A DNA stretch of 64,000 bases. It comes from Tianweitania aestuarii (GTDB lineage Bacteria; Pseudomonadota; Alphaproteobacteria; Rhizobiales; Rhizobiaceae). Under the pieces are notes generated by a model. That model did not search any database. It was not told the origin of the DNA and worked only from the letters and a program-made list of their open reading frames with translations. Where the stretch lies: contig NZ_JAFMNX010000006.1 in NCBI RefSeq assembly GCF_018457165.1, positions 1 through 64,000 on the forward strand, read 5' to 3'. Both the position numbers and the translations under genes were made by a program. Of the stretch, positions 7,517 to 15,729 are shown piece after piece. Within the stretch, counting starts at the first letter, position 1. Each line of letters starts with the position of its first letter.

Positions 7517-9730
7517 TCAATCGATCTGGATGTTGGAGAAAGGCCCGCCTTCGAGATTCATGCCGCGCGAAGCAAGCGCGCCCAGAACCTCCTGCCTTGG
7601 CCCGAACAGAACCACTGTGCCGTTGACCAGCACCAGCACCTTGTCGACGCTTTGGAGCAATGCCGGTCGCTGCGTGATCGTCACCACCGTGATCTTGTTC
7701 TGCTTGGCATGATCGAGCGCGCGCGCCAGCGCCTGCTCACCGAAACTGTCGAGGTTCGAATTCGGCTCGTCTAGGATCACCATCTTCGGCGATCCGAAAA
7801 AGGCGCGGGCGAGCGCAATGCGCTGCTTCTGGCCGCCAGACAACGGCGAGCCGTCCGACGCCACCACCGTCTCATAGCCATGGGGAAGCGAGGCGATCAG
7901 CTCATGCACATCCGCGAGCTTGGCGGCCTGGTAGATGTCCGCATCGCTGGCGTCCTCGCGCATGCGGCCGATATTGGCCTTGATCGTGCCGGGAAACAGC
8001 TGCACGTCCTGCGGCAGGTAGCCGATATTCTCGCCGAACTGGCGCTGATCCCAGTTCCTGAGATCCATCAAATCGAGGCGCACAGCGCCGGAAGTCGGCA
8101 GGATGGAGCCAACCAGCATCTTGCCGAGCGTCGTCTTGCCTGCCCCCGAATTACCGATGATCGCAAGCGAGTCACCCGGCTGCAGCGAAAAGGTCACGCC
8201 GTTCAGCACCACGCGCTTGGTGCCGTTCGGCACAAAAAGAAGACGCTCCACATCGAGCCGCCCTTCCGGCTTTGGCAGCTTCAAGCGCTCGAAGTTCATC
8301 GGCGACGACTTCAAAAGCGTCGCGATGCGCTGATAGCTCGCGCGCGATTGCACCACCTGATGCCAGCCTTCGATTGCGCCTTCGATCGGCCCAAGAGCAC
8401 GCCCGGCAATGATCGACGCCGCGATCACCATGCCGCCAGTCAGCTCGCCCTCGATCGAAAGATACGCGCCCCAGCCAAGCATCGACACCTGCGTCAAAAG
8501 CCGGATCGCCTTCGACAGGGACGCAAAGCCGATATTGCGATCCTGCGCTTCCACCTGCGCACTGAGCGAAAACGCCGTGTCCCTTCCCCACAGCCGCACC
8601 GTTTCCGGGATCATTGCCAGCGCGTTGATGATCTGCGAATTGCGCGACATGGCATCCAGGTGAAGGTTCGACTTCACGAGATGACCGTTGGCTTCAGCAA
8701 AATGCGCATGGGTCGCGCGCTGGTTGAAGATCGCAACGATCAGAAGCAGCACGGAAGACAGGATCACGATCGAGCCGAGATGCGGATGCACCAGAAACAC
8801 CGCCACCAAAAAGATCGGCGCAACCGGTGCATCGAGCAGCGAAAGAAGTGTCCCGGAGGTCAGAAAGGCCCGCAGCTGCTGCAGATCGCCGAGCACCTGA
8901 TATTCACGACCGTTGCTTTGCAAGGACGCCCGCGCCGCCGCACTCAGAATGGGCGCGCCAAGTTGCGCCGCAACTTCCACCGCCGTGCGCATCAGGATAA
9001 ACCGCCGCAGCGCATCCAAGACCGCCTGCATCAGAACCGCACCCACGATCACCGTGGTCAGCATGATCAGCGTATCGATTGATCGGCTGGACAGAACGCG
9101 GTCGGAAATTTGGAAAAGATAGATCGGGATCGCCAGAACCAGCACATTCGTGGCCAGCGTGAACACCATCACGATCGCCAGGTTATGCTTGACCGCCTTG
9201 ATGCCGGCTTGCAGCGACTGGGAATAGTCGACCGGGCCGAGGCGCTTGTGAAAAGCACCACCACCGCCACCTCCCCCTCCACCTCGGCCAGTGTCGGAAG
9301 GGCCGCGCCCGCCATGCGCCGGCTCTTTCTTCGCCGTTTTCACCGGCCCCCGCTCGCCTTCGAGCACCACCATGCCAGACGGCTTGGCCTCGCTCTTCAT
9401 CTCAGGCTGCGCTGGTTCCGTCGGAGTTTCGGGCTGAGCACGGTTTTCAGGCTGCGGCGAAACCGACGTGCTCGTTTCGGCGGCCGGTGTTGCTTGCGGC
9501 GCCACTTTTTCTCGGCTTCTGCCGCTGCGCTGGCGCATCTCCTGCTCGAACAATTGGTCAAGCATGCCGTCGATCCCCGACAGCGTTTCGTTGATCGCTT
9601 CCGTTGGCTGGCGCAGCATCTGCGTTAAACGCCTGGGCGCAGCGCTTGCAGCACTCCGATGCTCACGGTCTTGCGCCACGTCAACCGGCTCATCCTCGCG
9701 AAACGGTTGGAAATCTCCGCGATCAACCAT
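7517..9730 (-). CDS. Type I secretion ABC transporter (PrtD-like permease/ATPase) with long N-terminal extension
   Basis: A 737-aa fused membrane/ATPase subunit. The core matches PrtD-type exporters: membrane domain from about residue 180, Walker A GNSGAGKT (about 526-533), signature LSGGQ (about 630) and Walker B MVILDEP (about 650). Two features are odd. About 175 residues precede the membrane domain, rich in Pro, Glu and Ala and ending in a run of about ten Gly. The switch position after Walker B reads TITQRP, with Gln where His is usual. The ATG at 9730 is chosen for its AAGGTGG site; a TTG lies one codon earlier. The gene begins 12 bp after the 686-aa cargo candidate ends. Confidence 0.9.
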   Translation of the reverse strand: MVDRGDFQPFREDEPVDVAQDREHRSAASAAPRRLTQMLRQPTEAINETLSGIDGMLDQLFEQEMRQRSGRSREKVAPQATPAAETSTSVSPQPENRAQPETPTEPAQPEMKSEAKPSGMVVLEGERGPVKTAKKEPAHGGRGPSDTGRGGGGGGGGGAFHKRLGPVDYSQSLQAGIKAVKHNLAIVMVFTLATNVLVLAIPIYLFQISDRVLSSRSIDTLIMLTTVIVGAVLMQAVLDALRRFILMRTAVEVAAQLGAPILSAAARASLQSNGREYQVLGDLQQLRAFLTSGTLLSLLDAPVAPIFLVAVFLVHPHLGSIVILSSVLLLIVAIFNQRATHAHFAEANGHLVKSNLHLDAMSRNSQIINALAMIPETVRLWGRDTAFSLSAQVEAQDRNIGFASLSKAIRLLTQVSMLGWGAYLSIEGELTGGMVIAASIIAGRALGPIEGAIEGWHQVVQSRASYQRIATLLKSSPMNFERLKLPKPEGRLDVERLLFVPNGTKRVVLNGVTFSLQPGDSLAIIGNSGAGKTTLGKMLVGSILPTSGAVRLDLMDLRNWDQRQFGENIGYLPQDVQLFPGTIKANIGRMREDASDADIYQAAKLADVHELIASLPHGYETVVASDGSPLSGGQKQRIALARAFFGSPKMVILDEPNSNLDSFGEQALARALDHAKQNKITVVTITQRPALLQSVDKVLVLVNGTVVLFGPRQEVLGALASRGMNLEGGPFSNIQID

Positions 9731-9742
9731 CAAACACCACCT

Positions 9743-11803
9743 TCAACTCAACATGGAGTACATGGGATCGACCGCGCCGTGATGGTCGACGATCGTCGGC
9801 TTGCTCAAACCGTCGGTCCAGTGATCGGCGGGCGATGTGACGCTGCTGTCCTGCAAAAAGGCCACGGCCTCGTTCACAAGATGATCGGGGTTCTGCATCC
9901 CGAAGCCCGGCTTGCTTGATACGAATTCCGCCTGCACCAGCATGGCATCGGAATAGGTGTGACCACCGGCATAGATCTTGCCGGAGAAGTCCACATCGGT
10001 GATCCCGGCCAGGTTGATGACCTGATTGCTGCCGGTGGAAACCGTCCAATGCGCGCTCGTGTCGGCCTTCACCTTGTCCATCGCCAAAGCAATCTGGTCG
10101 CTGTCGCCCAGAATGTTGGTCTGCTTGATATATTGGAGGTTGAGGAAGTCGCCCGTGACGTAAAGCACGCGAAGGCCGGCCATCCCGGCAAACATTGCGT
10201 CACCCATTACGCCGGCCGGCAAGCTCTCATTGCCGGCAGCGAAGTTCGCAGCGGCCTGCCCATACGCATTCGGCAGGCCCTCGACCACACCGCTGCCCTG
10301 CAGGTTGTGGATCGTGGCCTGGTTCCAAAGGAGGTTGTTTTGCGTGGACAGCTGGAACTGCCCGGTGGTGTGAAAACCATCCACGCCGCCAACCAGATCA
10401 TTGTCGAGCAGCACATTCGTTTGCTGGATGATGTTGGCGTCATAAATGCTGCCGCCAACGATGATCAGATCATAGAACCGGCCGATCTGCTGAAGAAACA
10501 GGTCGTTCAGCTGCATGTTGTCGCCCGTCGACAGAGTGGTGCGAAACCCGCTCGAAGACAGCACTGCGACATCGCTGTCGCTCATGAAGGAGAGTTGCTC
10601 CACCCAGGCCATGATGGTGAGGTCGCCATGCAGCGTCGTGATGGCCCATTGCGTTGGGAACTGACCGGGCGCGACGAGGTTCGCCTCATGCGGCGGGCCG
10701 AGATCCGTTTGCTTGAACATCGCGATGTTGAAGGCCTGCGTCGGATCGCTATCGGCCAGCTGCCAGCCATTCACCAGCGTGCCGATCGCATCCTGATCGG
10801 CAAAGACGTTGATCTGGATGATCGCGTCGAGCTGATGATAGTCGCCAACCGCGGCCATCACATGCGCAGCCGTCCACTGATTGGAAATCTGCGCGGTGTT
10901 CACCAGCGTATTGCCGCCGGCCGACACATCAACAAACGAGTCTGCCGAAGCGCCGGCGCCATGAGCCATGCTGCCGGAAGCACTCGTTCCAGTCGAAGCG
11001 GTGTCGCCGCCAAGCCGGATCGAACTCGGCAGCGTGGCATCACCCTCGCCCTCTTCGGGAGTGGTCTTGAGATAATCGTCCAGCTTCGGAAGCGGGTCGG
11101 TGACCGCGACGCCGTTGACGAAACTCTGGCCGAGCGGATCACTCGACACGAACAGCGACAGGCCCTCGCTCTCGACGCTCGGATGATGAACGGCAAAGTC
11201 GCGCAACATCACGGCAACATCATCGATGAAGCCGGCAAGAGCCGCCGTGTTGTCCGTCACCCCTGCCGTATCGAGACCCCACAACGGCGAAAGATCATGC
11301 GCGGCATCCATGAGATGCGCCAGTTGCGCATCGGGATCACCGATCCGGTGGAAATTGAGCCCGTGATTACCGACGGAAGCGTAATCCTCATCCGACAAAA
11401 CGGCTGTCTGGTGGATCAAGCTTGCAATCGGACCCTGCGGGTCGAGCTGCCCATGGCCGCTACGCGATACAGGTGCGGCATGGAGCGAGCGCGTTGGATC
11501 ATCATCGTGATCCGCCAAGCGCGCCGACTTTGTCGGAAGCGGCCGATAGGTCACCATCGTGTCGTGCACGACGCGAACCAGGTCGGTCGGCTGCGAAAGG
11601 TACAGAACGCCGGGATCGAAATCCTCGAGATCGAGCGGCGCTTTCAAGGAAACGGGAGACCCGCCGAAGTGTGTGGTATCCCGATCGTGCTGCTGCTTTG
11701 CCGTGAACTCCGTATAGGACTTACGAAGACGCCCGGCTTCAACGGTGACGTCGAACAAGCCGACGAAATGGGCGATGGCTTCGGTTGTCTTGTCGAGAAA
11801 CAC
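9743..11803 (-). CDS. Type I secretion-associated repeat protein, 686 aa (candidate cargo)
   Basis: I do not recognise a named domain. The N-terminal 250 residues are mixed, without a signal peptide. Residues 250-290 are Ser/Gly/Ala-rich. From about 315 on, a degenerate unit recurs at about 317-340, 391-414, 447-472, 548-572 and 609-628. Its pattern is roughly hydrophobic-GD-x5-I-x-Q-x-N-hydrophobic-x-x-D-x-D; clear cores are QINVFADQD, QTNVLLDND and QTNILGDSD. There is no RTX nonapeptide. The GTG start at 11803 follows GGAGCTTGAGCC. Its place between a Gly-rich protein and the exporter genes suggests a secreted substrate or a surface/assembly partner. Other options are a cytoplasmic chaperone or scaffold. 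Confidence 0.6.
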   Translation of the reverse strand: MFLDKTTEAIAHFVGLFDVTVEAGRLRKSYTEFTAKQQHDRDTTHFGGSPVSLKAPLDLEDFDPGVLYLSQPTDLVRVVHDTMVTYRPLPTKSARLADHDDDPTRSLHAAPVSRSGHGQLDPQGPIASLIHQTAVLSDEDYASVGNHGLNFHRIGDPDAQLAHLMDAAHDLSPLWGLDTAGVTDNTAALAGFIDDVAVMLRDFAVHHPSVESEGLSLFVSSDPLGQSFVNGVAVTDPLPKLDDYLKTTPEEGEGDATLPSSIRLGGDTASTGTSASGSMAHGAGASADSFVDVSAGGNTLVNTAQISNQWTAAHVMAAVGDYHQLDAIIQINVFADQDAIGTLVNGWQLADSDPTQAFNIAMFKQTDLGPPHEANLVAPGQFPTQWAITTLHGDLTIMAWVEQLSFMSDSDVAVLSSSGFRTTLSTGDNMQLNDLFLQQIGRFYDLIIVGGSIYDANIIQQTNVLLDNDLVGGVDGFHTTGQFQLSTQNNLLWNQATIHNLQGSGVVEGLPNAYGQAAANFAAGNESLPAGVMGDAMFAGMAGLRVLYVTGDFLNLQYIKQTNILGDSDQIALAMDKVKADTSAHWTVSTGSNQVINLAGITDVDFSGKIYAGGHTYSDAMLVQAEFVSSKPGFGMQNPDHLVNEAVAFLQDSSVTSPADHWTDGLSKPTIVDHHGAVDPMYSMLS

Positions 11804-11897
11804 GGCTCAAGCTCCTTGTCGATCTCGCCACGAAGGCGATGTCTGGAGAAATAGGCCGCGCAGAAGCTGCGCGGCCCCGTCTTGATGCTTGCGATGC

Positions 11898-13748
11898 TTA
11901 GCTGTTGTGGTGATCGCCGTCTTCGCCGGCGGTCATGCTGGACAGGTTGCCACCGACCACCGTCATGTCGACGGCGTTCTGCTGCAGGTTTGCGCCCATC
12001 GACAGGTTCATGTTGAACGCATTGGTGTCGATGATCGCGTCCGCCGAGGCCGTGCTCGTGCCGGTGACATAGCCGTCATCGCCGTTGCTCGAACCCCAGG
12101 TGCCGCCAGCGCCGCCGAACCCGCCGTCGCCGTTGGTCGCCCAGCCGCCGAAGCCGCCATCGCCACCAGCGCCACCGAAGGCCGAGCCGCCGAGCGCCGA
12201 ACCGCCGGTGCCGTCAGCCCATGCGCCGCTGAGCGCATCGCCACCCGAGCCGCCAAACGCCGAAGCCGGACCACCGAAGGCGTCGCCGGACTGAGCCCAG
12301 CCGCTATGTGCTGCGCCGCCGAAGCCATCGCCGCCTGCTCCGCCGTAGCCGCCGGTTGCACCAGCCGAGCCCGATCCGGAGCCGGAACCGGAGCCCATCG
12401 CCGAGCCCGAACCGCCCGTGCCCGAACCGCCGACATCGCCGCTGTCAGCACCGTGGCCACCGGCGCCCGAGGCACCGCCGCCACCGCCGCCGCCACCGCC
12501 GCCGCCGCCACCGGCACCGCCGCTGTTGGACGAGCCGGCCTGGTCGTTGCTGCCATTGTCATGTTGGCCGCCGCCGAAGCCCTTGTTGCTGAAGATGTCC
12601 CACGGATTACCGGATGAGGCATCATCGGCCCCAACGCTGTTGCTGCCGCCATCGCCACCGCGAGCACCGTCGCCGCCATCACCACCACGACCTGAATCGC
12701 CGCCGTCGCCGCCGCGTCCCGAGGAACCATGAGCATTGCTGTCGCCACCTTCGGCCCCGGCAAAGCCTGCGCCCAGACCAAGGCCCAGTCCCAGCCCGAG
12801 TGCTGCGCCACCGGCGCCGGCCATGCCGCCGCTTGCACCACCACCGCTGGCGCTGCCGGTCGATGCACTGCCGCTCAGACCCTGGCCACCGGTTGCGTTA
12901 GCCGAAGCACCGGCACCACCATTGGCGGTGCTGTTGGCCGAGCCACCCTGGCCCATGCCGCCCAGTGCGGTGCCGCCGAACGTCGTTCCGCCATTTGCTC
13001 CGGAACCGCCCAGAGCCTTGGCAAAGCTGCCGCCGTCGCCACCTGCGCCACCGCCACTGATGCCGTCGCTGGCATTGGCGTGACCACCCCAGGCGCTGCC
13101 ATTCTGGTCGAAATCGCCATTATTGGCGACGGAAGCACCATCGGCGCTGTCGTTGTCATTGATGTTGGCAACCTGGTTGATCAGGGTTCCAACCGCATCG
13201 GCACCGGTCATGCCGTTCAGGGCATTGTCGAAGGTCGTGTTGAACACCGAGCCGATCGAGGCTTGACCGCTCAGATCAACATCGATCGTGTCATCGTCGG
13301 TGGGCTCCCAACCCGACATGTCCATGCCGAGATCGACATCAACCGACACATGGGTGTCGGTCAGGTTGTGATTGGCATTCAGATTGCCGTTACCGTTCAG
13401 GTTCAGGCTGCCATTGGCGTTGAGATTGCCGTTACCGTTCAGATTACCGTTTCCGTTTCCGTTGCCATTCTCATTGCCGTTGCTGTTGCTGTTCCAGGAT
13501 TCACTGGACTGGCTCTGGCCCTGACCCTGCAATTGACCCTGGCCCTGCAACTGGCCCTGGCCCTGGCCTTGATCCTGGTTGTGCTGCTCGGCCGGAGGCG
13601 GTGTGGTTCCACCACCGTGATTGCCGCCATTGTGGCCGCCGTTGCCACCGTGGCCACCGCCGCCGCCTGCACCACCACCGCCACCAGCACCACCGTTGGT
13701 GGTCATGCCAAACACCGAGTTCTGCGTATTCTTCGTAGCCATCTTCAT
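11898..13748 (-). CDS. Gly/Asn/Gln-rich low-complexity protein, 616 aa (candidate secreted matrix protein)
   Basis: First gene of the leftward secretion operon. From the N-terminus: a Gly-rich block with TTPPPAEQ; a Gln-Gly tract with repeated QGQGQLQ; an Asn-Gly tract with NGNGNLN and NLNANG units (about residues 90-130); a more ordered acidic stretch (DVDLGMDMSGWEPTDDDTI, then VGTLINQVANINDND); and about 350 residues dominated by Gly, Ser, Ala, Asp and Asn. It ends in a non-repetitive tail (DTNAFNMNLSMGANLQQNAV). There is no Cys and no signal peptide, as expected for a type I substrate with C-terminal export information. It is probably disordered and extracellular. An alternative ATG lies two codons downstream. 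Confidence 0.6.
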   Translation of the reverse strand: MKMATKNTQNSVFGMTTNGGAGGGGGAGGGGGHGGNGGHNGGNHGGGTTPPPAEQHNQDQGQGQGQLQGQGQLQGQGQSQSSESWNSNSNGNENGNGNGNGNLNGNGNLNANGSLNLNGNGNLNANHNLTDTHVSVDVDLGMDMSGWEPTDDDTIDVDLSGQASIGSVFNTTFDNALNGMTGADAVGTLINQVANINDNDSADGASVANNGDFDQNGSAWGGHANASDGISGGGAGGDGGSFAKALGGSGANGGTTFGGTALGGMGQGGSANSTANGGAGASANATGGQGLSGSASTGSASGGGASGGMAGAGGAALGLGLGLGLGAGFAGAEGGDSNAHGSSGRGGDGGDSGRGGDGGDGARGGDGGSNSVGADDASSGNPWDIFSNKGFGGGQHDNGSNDQAGSSNSGGAGGGGGGGGGGGGGASGAGGHGADSGDVGGSGTGGSGSAMGSGSGSGSGSAGATGGYGGAGGDGFGGAAHSGWAQSGDAFGGPASAFGGSGGDALSGAWADGTGGSALGGSAFGGAGGDGGFGGWATNGDGGFGGAGGTWGSSNGDDGYVTGTSTASADAIIDTNAFNMNLSMGANLQQNAVDMTVVGGNLSSMTAGEDGDHHNS

Positions 13749-14144
13749 AATCCTGAATTAGGCCGCGGCACCGGAACGCCATTCATCTCATAGGGCGTTA
13801 TGCGGACCCTGCGGCAGGTTCATTTTCACTGCCTTCCTTCCGGATATTCGATCGAGGGGACGAACGACCGCTGATCCGGCATGCGTTGATTGTGTGATCC
13901 TCCTCACCGGGAGAGCGCAGGTCATCAATCGCTCGCCCATTGGGACAAGCCGCAACCTGAAGTTCATGTGGATGTGTCCCGCTGCCCTCCAGATCGGAAC
14001 GAGAGCAACCTGACAGGCCTTTACTCGCGGCGGAAGAGGTTAATTCGAGCTAGATCAGCACTAGTGCTTGCCGTACTTGTCTAGCAGCCAACAATAGTCA
14101 AAGGCACTGACCTATTACAGGTTTTCCACCACGCCGACCAATAA

Positions 14145-14156
14145 TTAGATATCTAA
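14145..14156. promoter_or_regulatory. Perfect palindrome TTAGATATCTAA
   Basis: A 12-bp perfect palindrome in AT-rich DNA upstream of both divergent transcription units. Its AGATATCT core recurs at 14343-14350. Confidence 0.35.
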
Positions 14157-14341
14157 CGAACAATCGATCCTCACCCGACAGCCAGCCACTTTGAGCGTGC
14201 ACTTTAGGATCAACTCATGGATAAATATCAGCTTTTGAGCTTCGTAAGCTGACTGAATGATTGCAGCACGAAAACTAAATCGTTCCGGCTATATCCAGCT
14301 TACAAGAAGAGCGTTACGTTGTTTTCAGTCTATCAGAGTTA

Positions 14342-14351
14342 AAGATATCTT
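14342..14351. promoter_or_regulatory. Perfect palindrome AAGATATCTT
   Basis: A 10-bp perfect palindrome about 80 bp upstream of the LuxR-type start codon, sharing the AGATATCT core with 14147-14154. It is a candidate autoregulatory operator. Confidence 0.35.
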
Positions 14352-14428
14352 AAAGATTTATAGGGAGTTGCGGAAGGCGAAGGTGTCTGAGGTTGGGGAA
14401 CGCAGTACCGTGTAGAGGGGGAGTACCG

Positions 14429-15205
14429 ATGTCTGATAAGATGCAATCTGATGCAGGAAGTGAACGGGATGGAGCGGGCCGCCTTGTCCGCAAGCGCAAC
14501 ACCTTCTTGTTTGTGAGCGCCAAGCCGGTTCTGTCCGACTGCCTGCTTCACGCCATCGAGGCGGAGTTTGCCGATGTGGCAGCCGTGCAGGTCGCTGACC
14601 TGACGCGTGCCTGCGAACCGTCGCAAACCAATATTCCATTGATCTTCATTGATCTGGCCATGTTCGATCAGCTTGCGGACTGGATCCCCAAGCTCACAAA
14701 CGCGCATCCGGGGGCGCTGCTTGCTTTGGTGCAAACCGATGCAAGGCGCAGCGTTCCCATTGACGATATCCTGCAGTCAGATGCGATTTGCGGCGTTTTG
14801 CCGATGCACCTCAAGTTGGACATCTGGCTTTCGGTCATCCGCCTGCTGCTGATCGGCGGCGAATACATACCCGCCGCGCTGCTGCGGACACAGAGCCGCG
14901 AAAGGATCGACGCTCCACAAGTGCTGCCGAGGGCGCCTGCCCCACCTGGGCCGTTCGACCCGCGCGAACTCAGCGGTCTCACAGAACGCGAAATGCAGAT
15001 CCTCGAAATGGTTGCGCGCGGTTTACAGAACAAGGTCATCGCAGCTCAGCTGCAATTGTCCGAACATACGGTGAAGATCCACCTCCACAACATCATCACC
15101 AAGCTTGGAACTTCAAACAGAACACAAGCCGCAGCCATCTTCCATCGAAGTCGCGGCGGCGACATGGACGGCGCTTCGTCCCTGCCTCTCTTAAGCGCTC
15201 GGTGA
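14429..15205 (+). CDS. LuxR/CsgD-like response regulator with degenerate receiver domain
   Basis: A 258-aa regulator. Residues 25-150 look like a receiver fold (FLFVSAKPVLSDCLLHAIE, then LIFIDLAMFD with D75 at the phospho-acceptor position). The acidic pair expected near the first strand is missing, so phosphorylation is doubtful. Residues 184-240 are a clear LuxR/FixJ helix-turn-helix (LTEREMQILEMVARGLQNK, SEHTVKIHLHNI). This build is shared with CsgD/VpsT-type biofilm regulators, some of which bind c-di-GMP. The ATG at 14429 follows GGGGGAG; a TTG 36 bp upstream is less likely. It is divergent from the type I secretion operon and probably controls it. Confidence 0.82.
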   Translation: MSDKMQSDAGSERDGAGRLVRKRNTFLFVSAKPVLSDCLLHAIEAEFADVAAVQVADLTRACEPSQTNIPLIFIDLAMFDQLADWIPKLTNAHPGALLALVQTDARRSVPIDDILQSDAICGVLPMHLKLDIWLSVIRLLLIGGEYIPAALLRTQSRERIDAPQVLPRAPAPPGPFDPRELSGLTEREMQILEMVARGLQNKVIAAQLQLSEHTVKIHLHNIITKLGTSNRTQAAAIFHRSRGGDMDGASSLPLLSAR

Positions 15206-15209
15206 CATC

Positions 15210-15689
15210 GTGCTTTTCAAGGATGTCCTCCAGCTCGTTGGTCATCTGAACTACACCTGGACCAACACGGAAAGCCTCCTGATCTACCTGATCGCCGGAC
15301 TTGCGCGCACCGACAAAGAAACCGCGATCATCATCTTCCTGACCTTGAACACGACCAAGGCACGCATCGATCTGGTGGAGCGGCTGGCCAAGATGTCGAA
15401 CACGGCGCCGGACGACCGCAGGGCGGTTCTGGAACTGACCAGCCGATTGAGCCGTCAGGCACGCCTGCGCAACAAATACACCCATTGCATCTATTCCTTC
15501 GACCAGACCGGCACACGCGCGAGCACGCAGTTGATGCGTCTGGTGGAAAGCAAGGACGCTGTGCGCTACGGCAAGGTCGAGGCGCTGGATAATCCGGAGA
15601 TGCTGCGCATCTCGGAAACAATCGCGGCGATCCAGAGCATCAACAAGGACATCTGGACGCTGGTGGAAACCAGGGACTTTCCGCACTAA
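15210..15689 (+). CDS. HEPN-motif-like hypothetical protein, 159 aa
   Basis: A helical, soluble 159-aa protein with no signal peptide. The segment R87-N-K-Y-T-H92 fits the R-(polar)-x3-H motif of HEPN-fold ribonucleases. Long helices on both sides (ARIDLVERLAKM, AVLELTSRLSRQARL) also fit the all-helical HEPN fold. The GTG start is 4 bp after the LuxR-type stop codon, so the two genes are probably coupled. No nucleotidyltransferase partner typical of HEPN/MNT toxin pairs is adjacent. The function is unknown, and the HEPN assignment rests on a short motif and predicted helices. Confidence 0.55.
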   Translation: MLFKDVLQLVGHLNYTWTNTESLLIYLIAGLARTDKETAIIIFLTLNTTKARIDLVERLAKMSNTAPDDRRAVLELTSRLSRQARLRNKYTHCIYSFDQTGTRASTQLMRLVESKDAVRYGKVEALDNPEMLRISETIAAIQSINKDIWTLVETRDFPH

Positions 15690-15729
15690 AGCCTGCACGG
15701 GAGGAAGATCGGGCTTGAGCAGACGCGAC

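Larger units (their letters stand above)
13749..14428. promoter_or_regulatory. Divergent regulatory region of the secretion locus
   Basis: A 680-bp gap between the leftward secretion operon and the rightward LuxR gene, clearly AT-richer than its surroundings from about 14040 to 14370. It holds a perfect 12-bp palindrome TTAGATATCTAA (14145-14156), a perfect 10-bp palindrome AAGATATCTT (14342-14351) with the same AGATATCT core, and an inverted repeat TCAGCTT-N11-AAGCTGA (14228-14252). These are good operator candidates for the adjacent LuxR-type protein. No convincing gene is seen inside; the 64-codon frame at 13890-14084 lacks support. Confidence 0.45.

Noticed and set aside
10220-10250. FAAG in the 686-aa protein as a LapG cleavage site
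   Set aside because: LapG sites lie near the N-terminus of LapA-type adhesins; this one is at residue 521 and a three-residue match is not informative.
9959-11854. 631-codon plus-strand frame opposite the 686-aa gene
   Set aside because: No ribosome site or recognisable domain, and residue composition typical of an antisense frame; the minus-strand gene fits the operon spacing.
9743-13748. RTX toxin or adhesin identity for the two candidate cargoes
   Set aside because: No GGxGxDxxx nonapeptide arrays are present in either protein.
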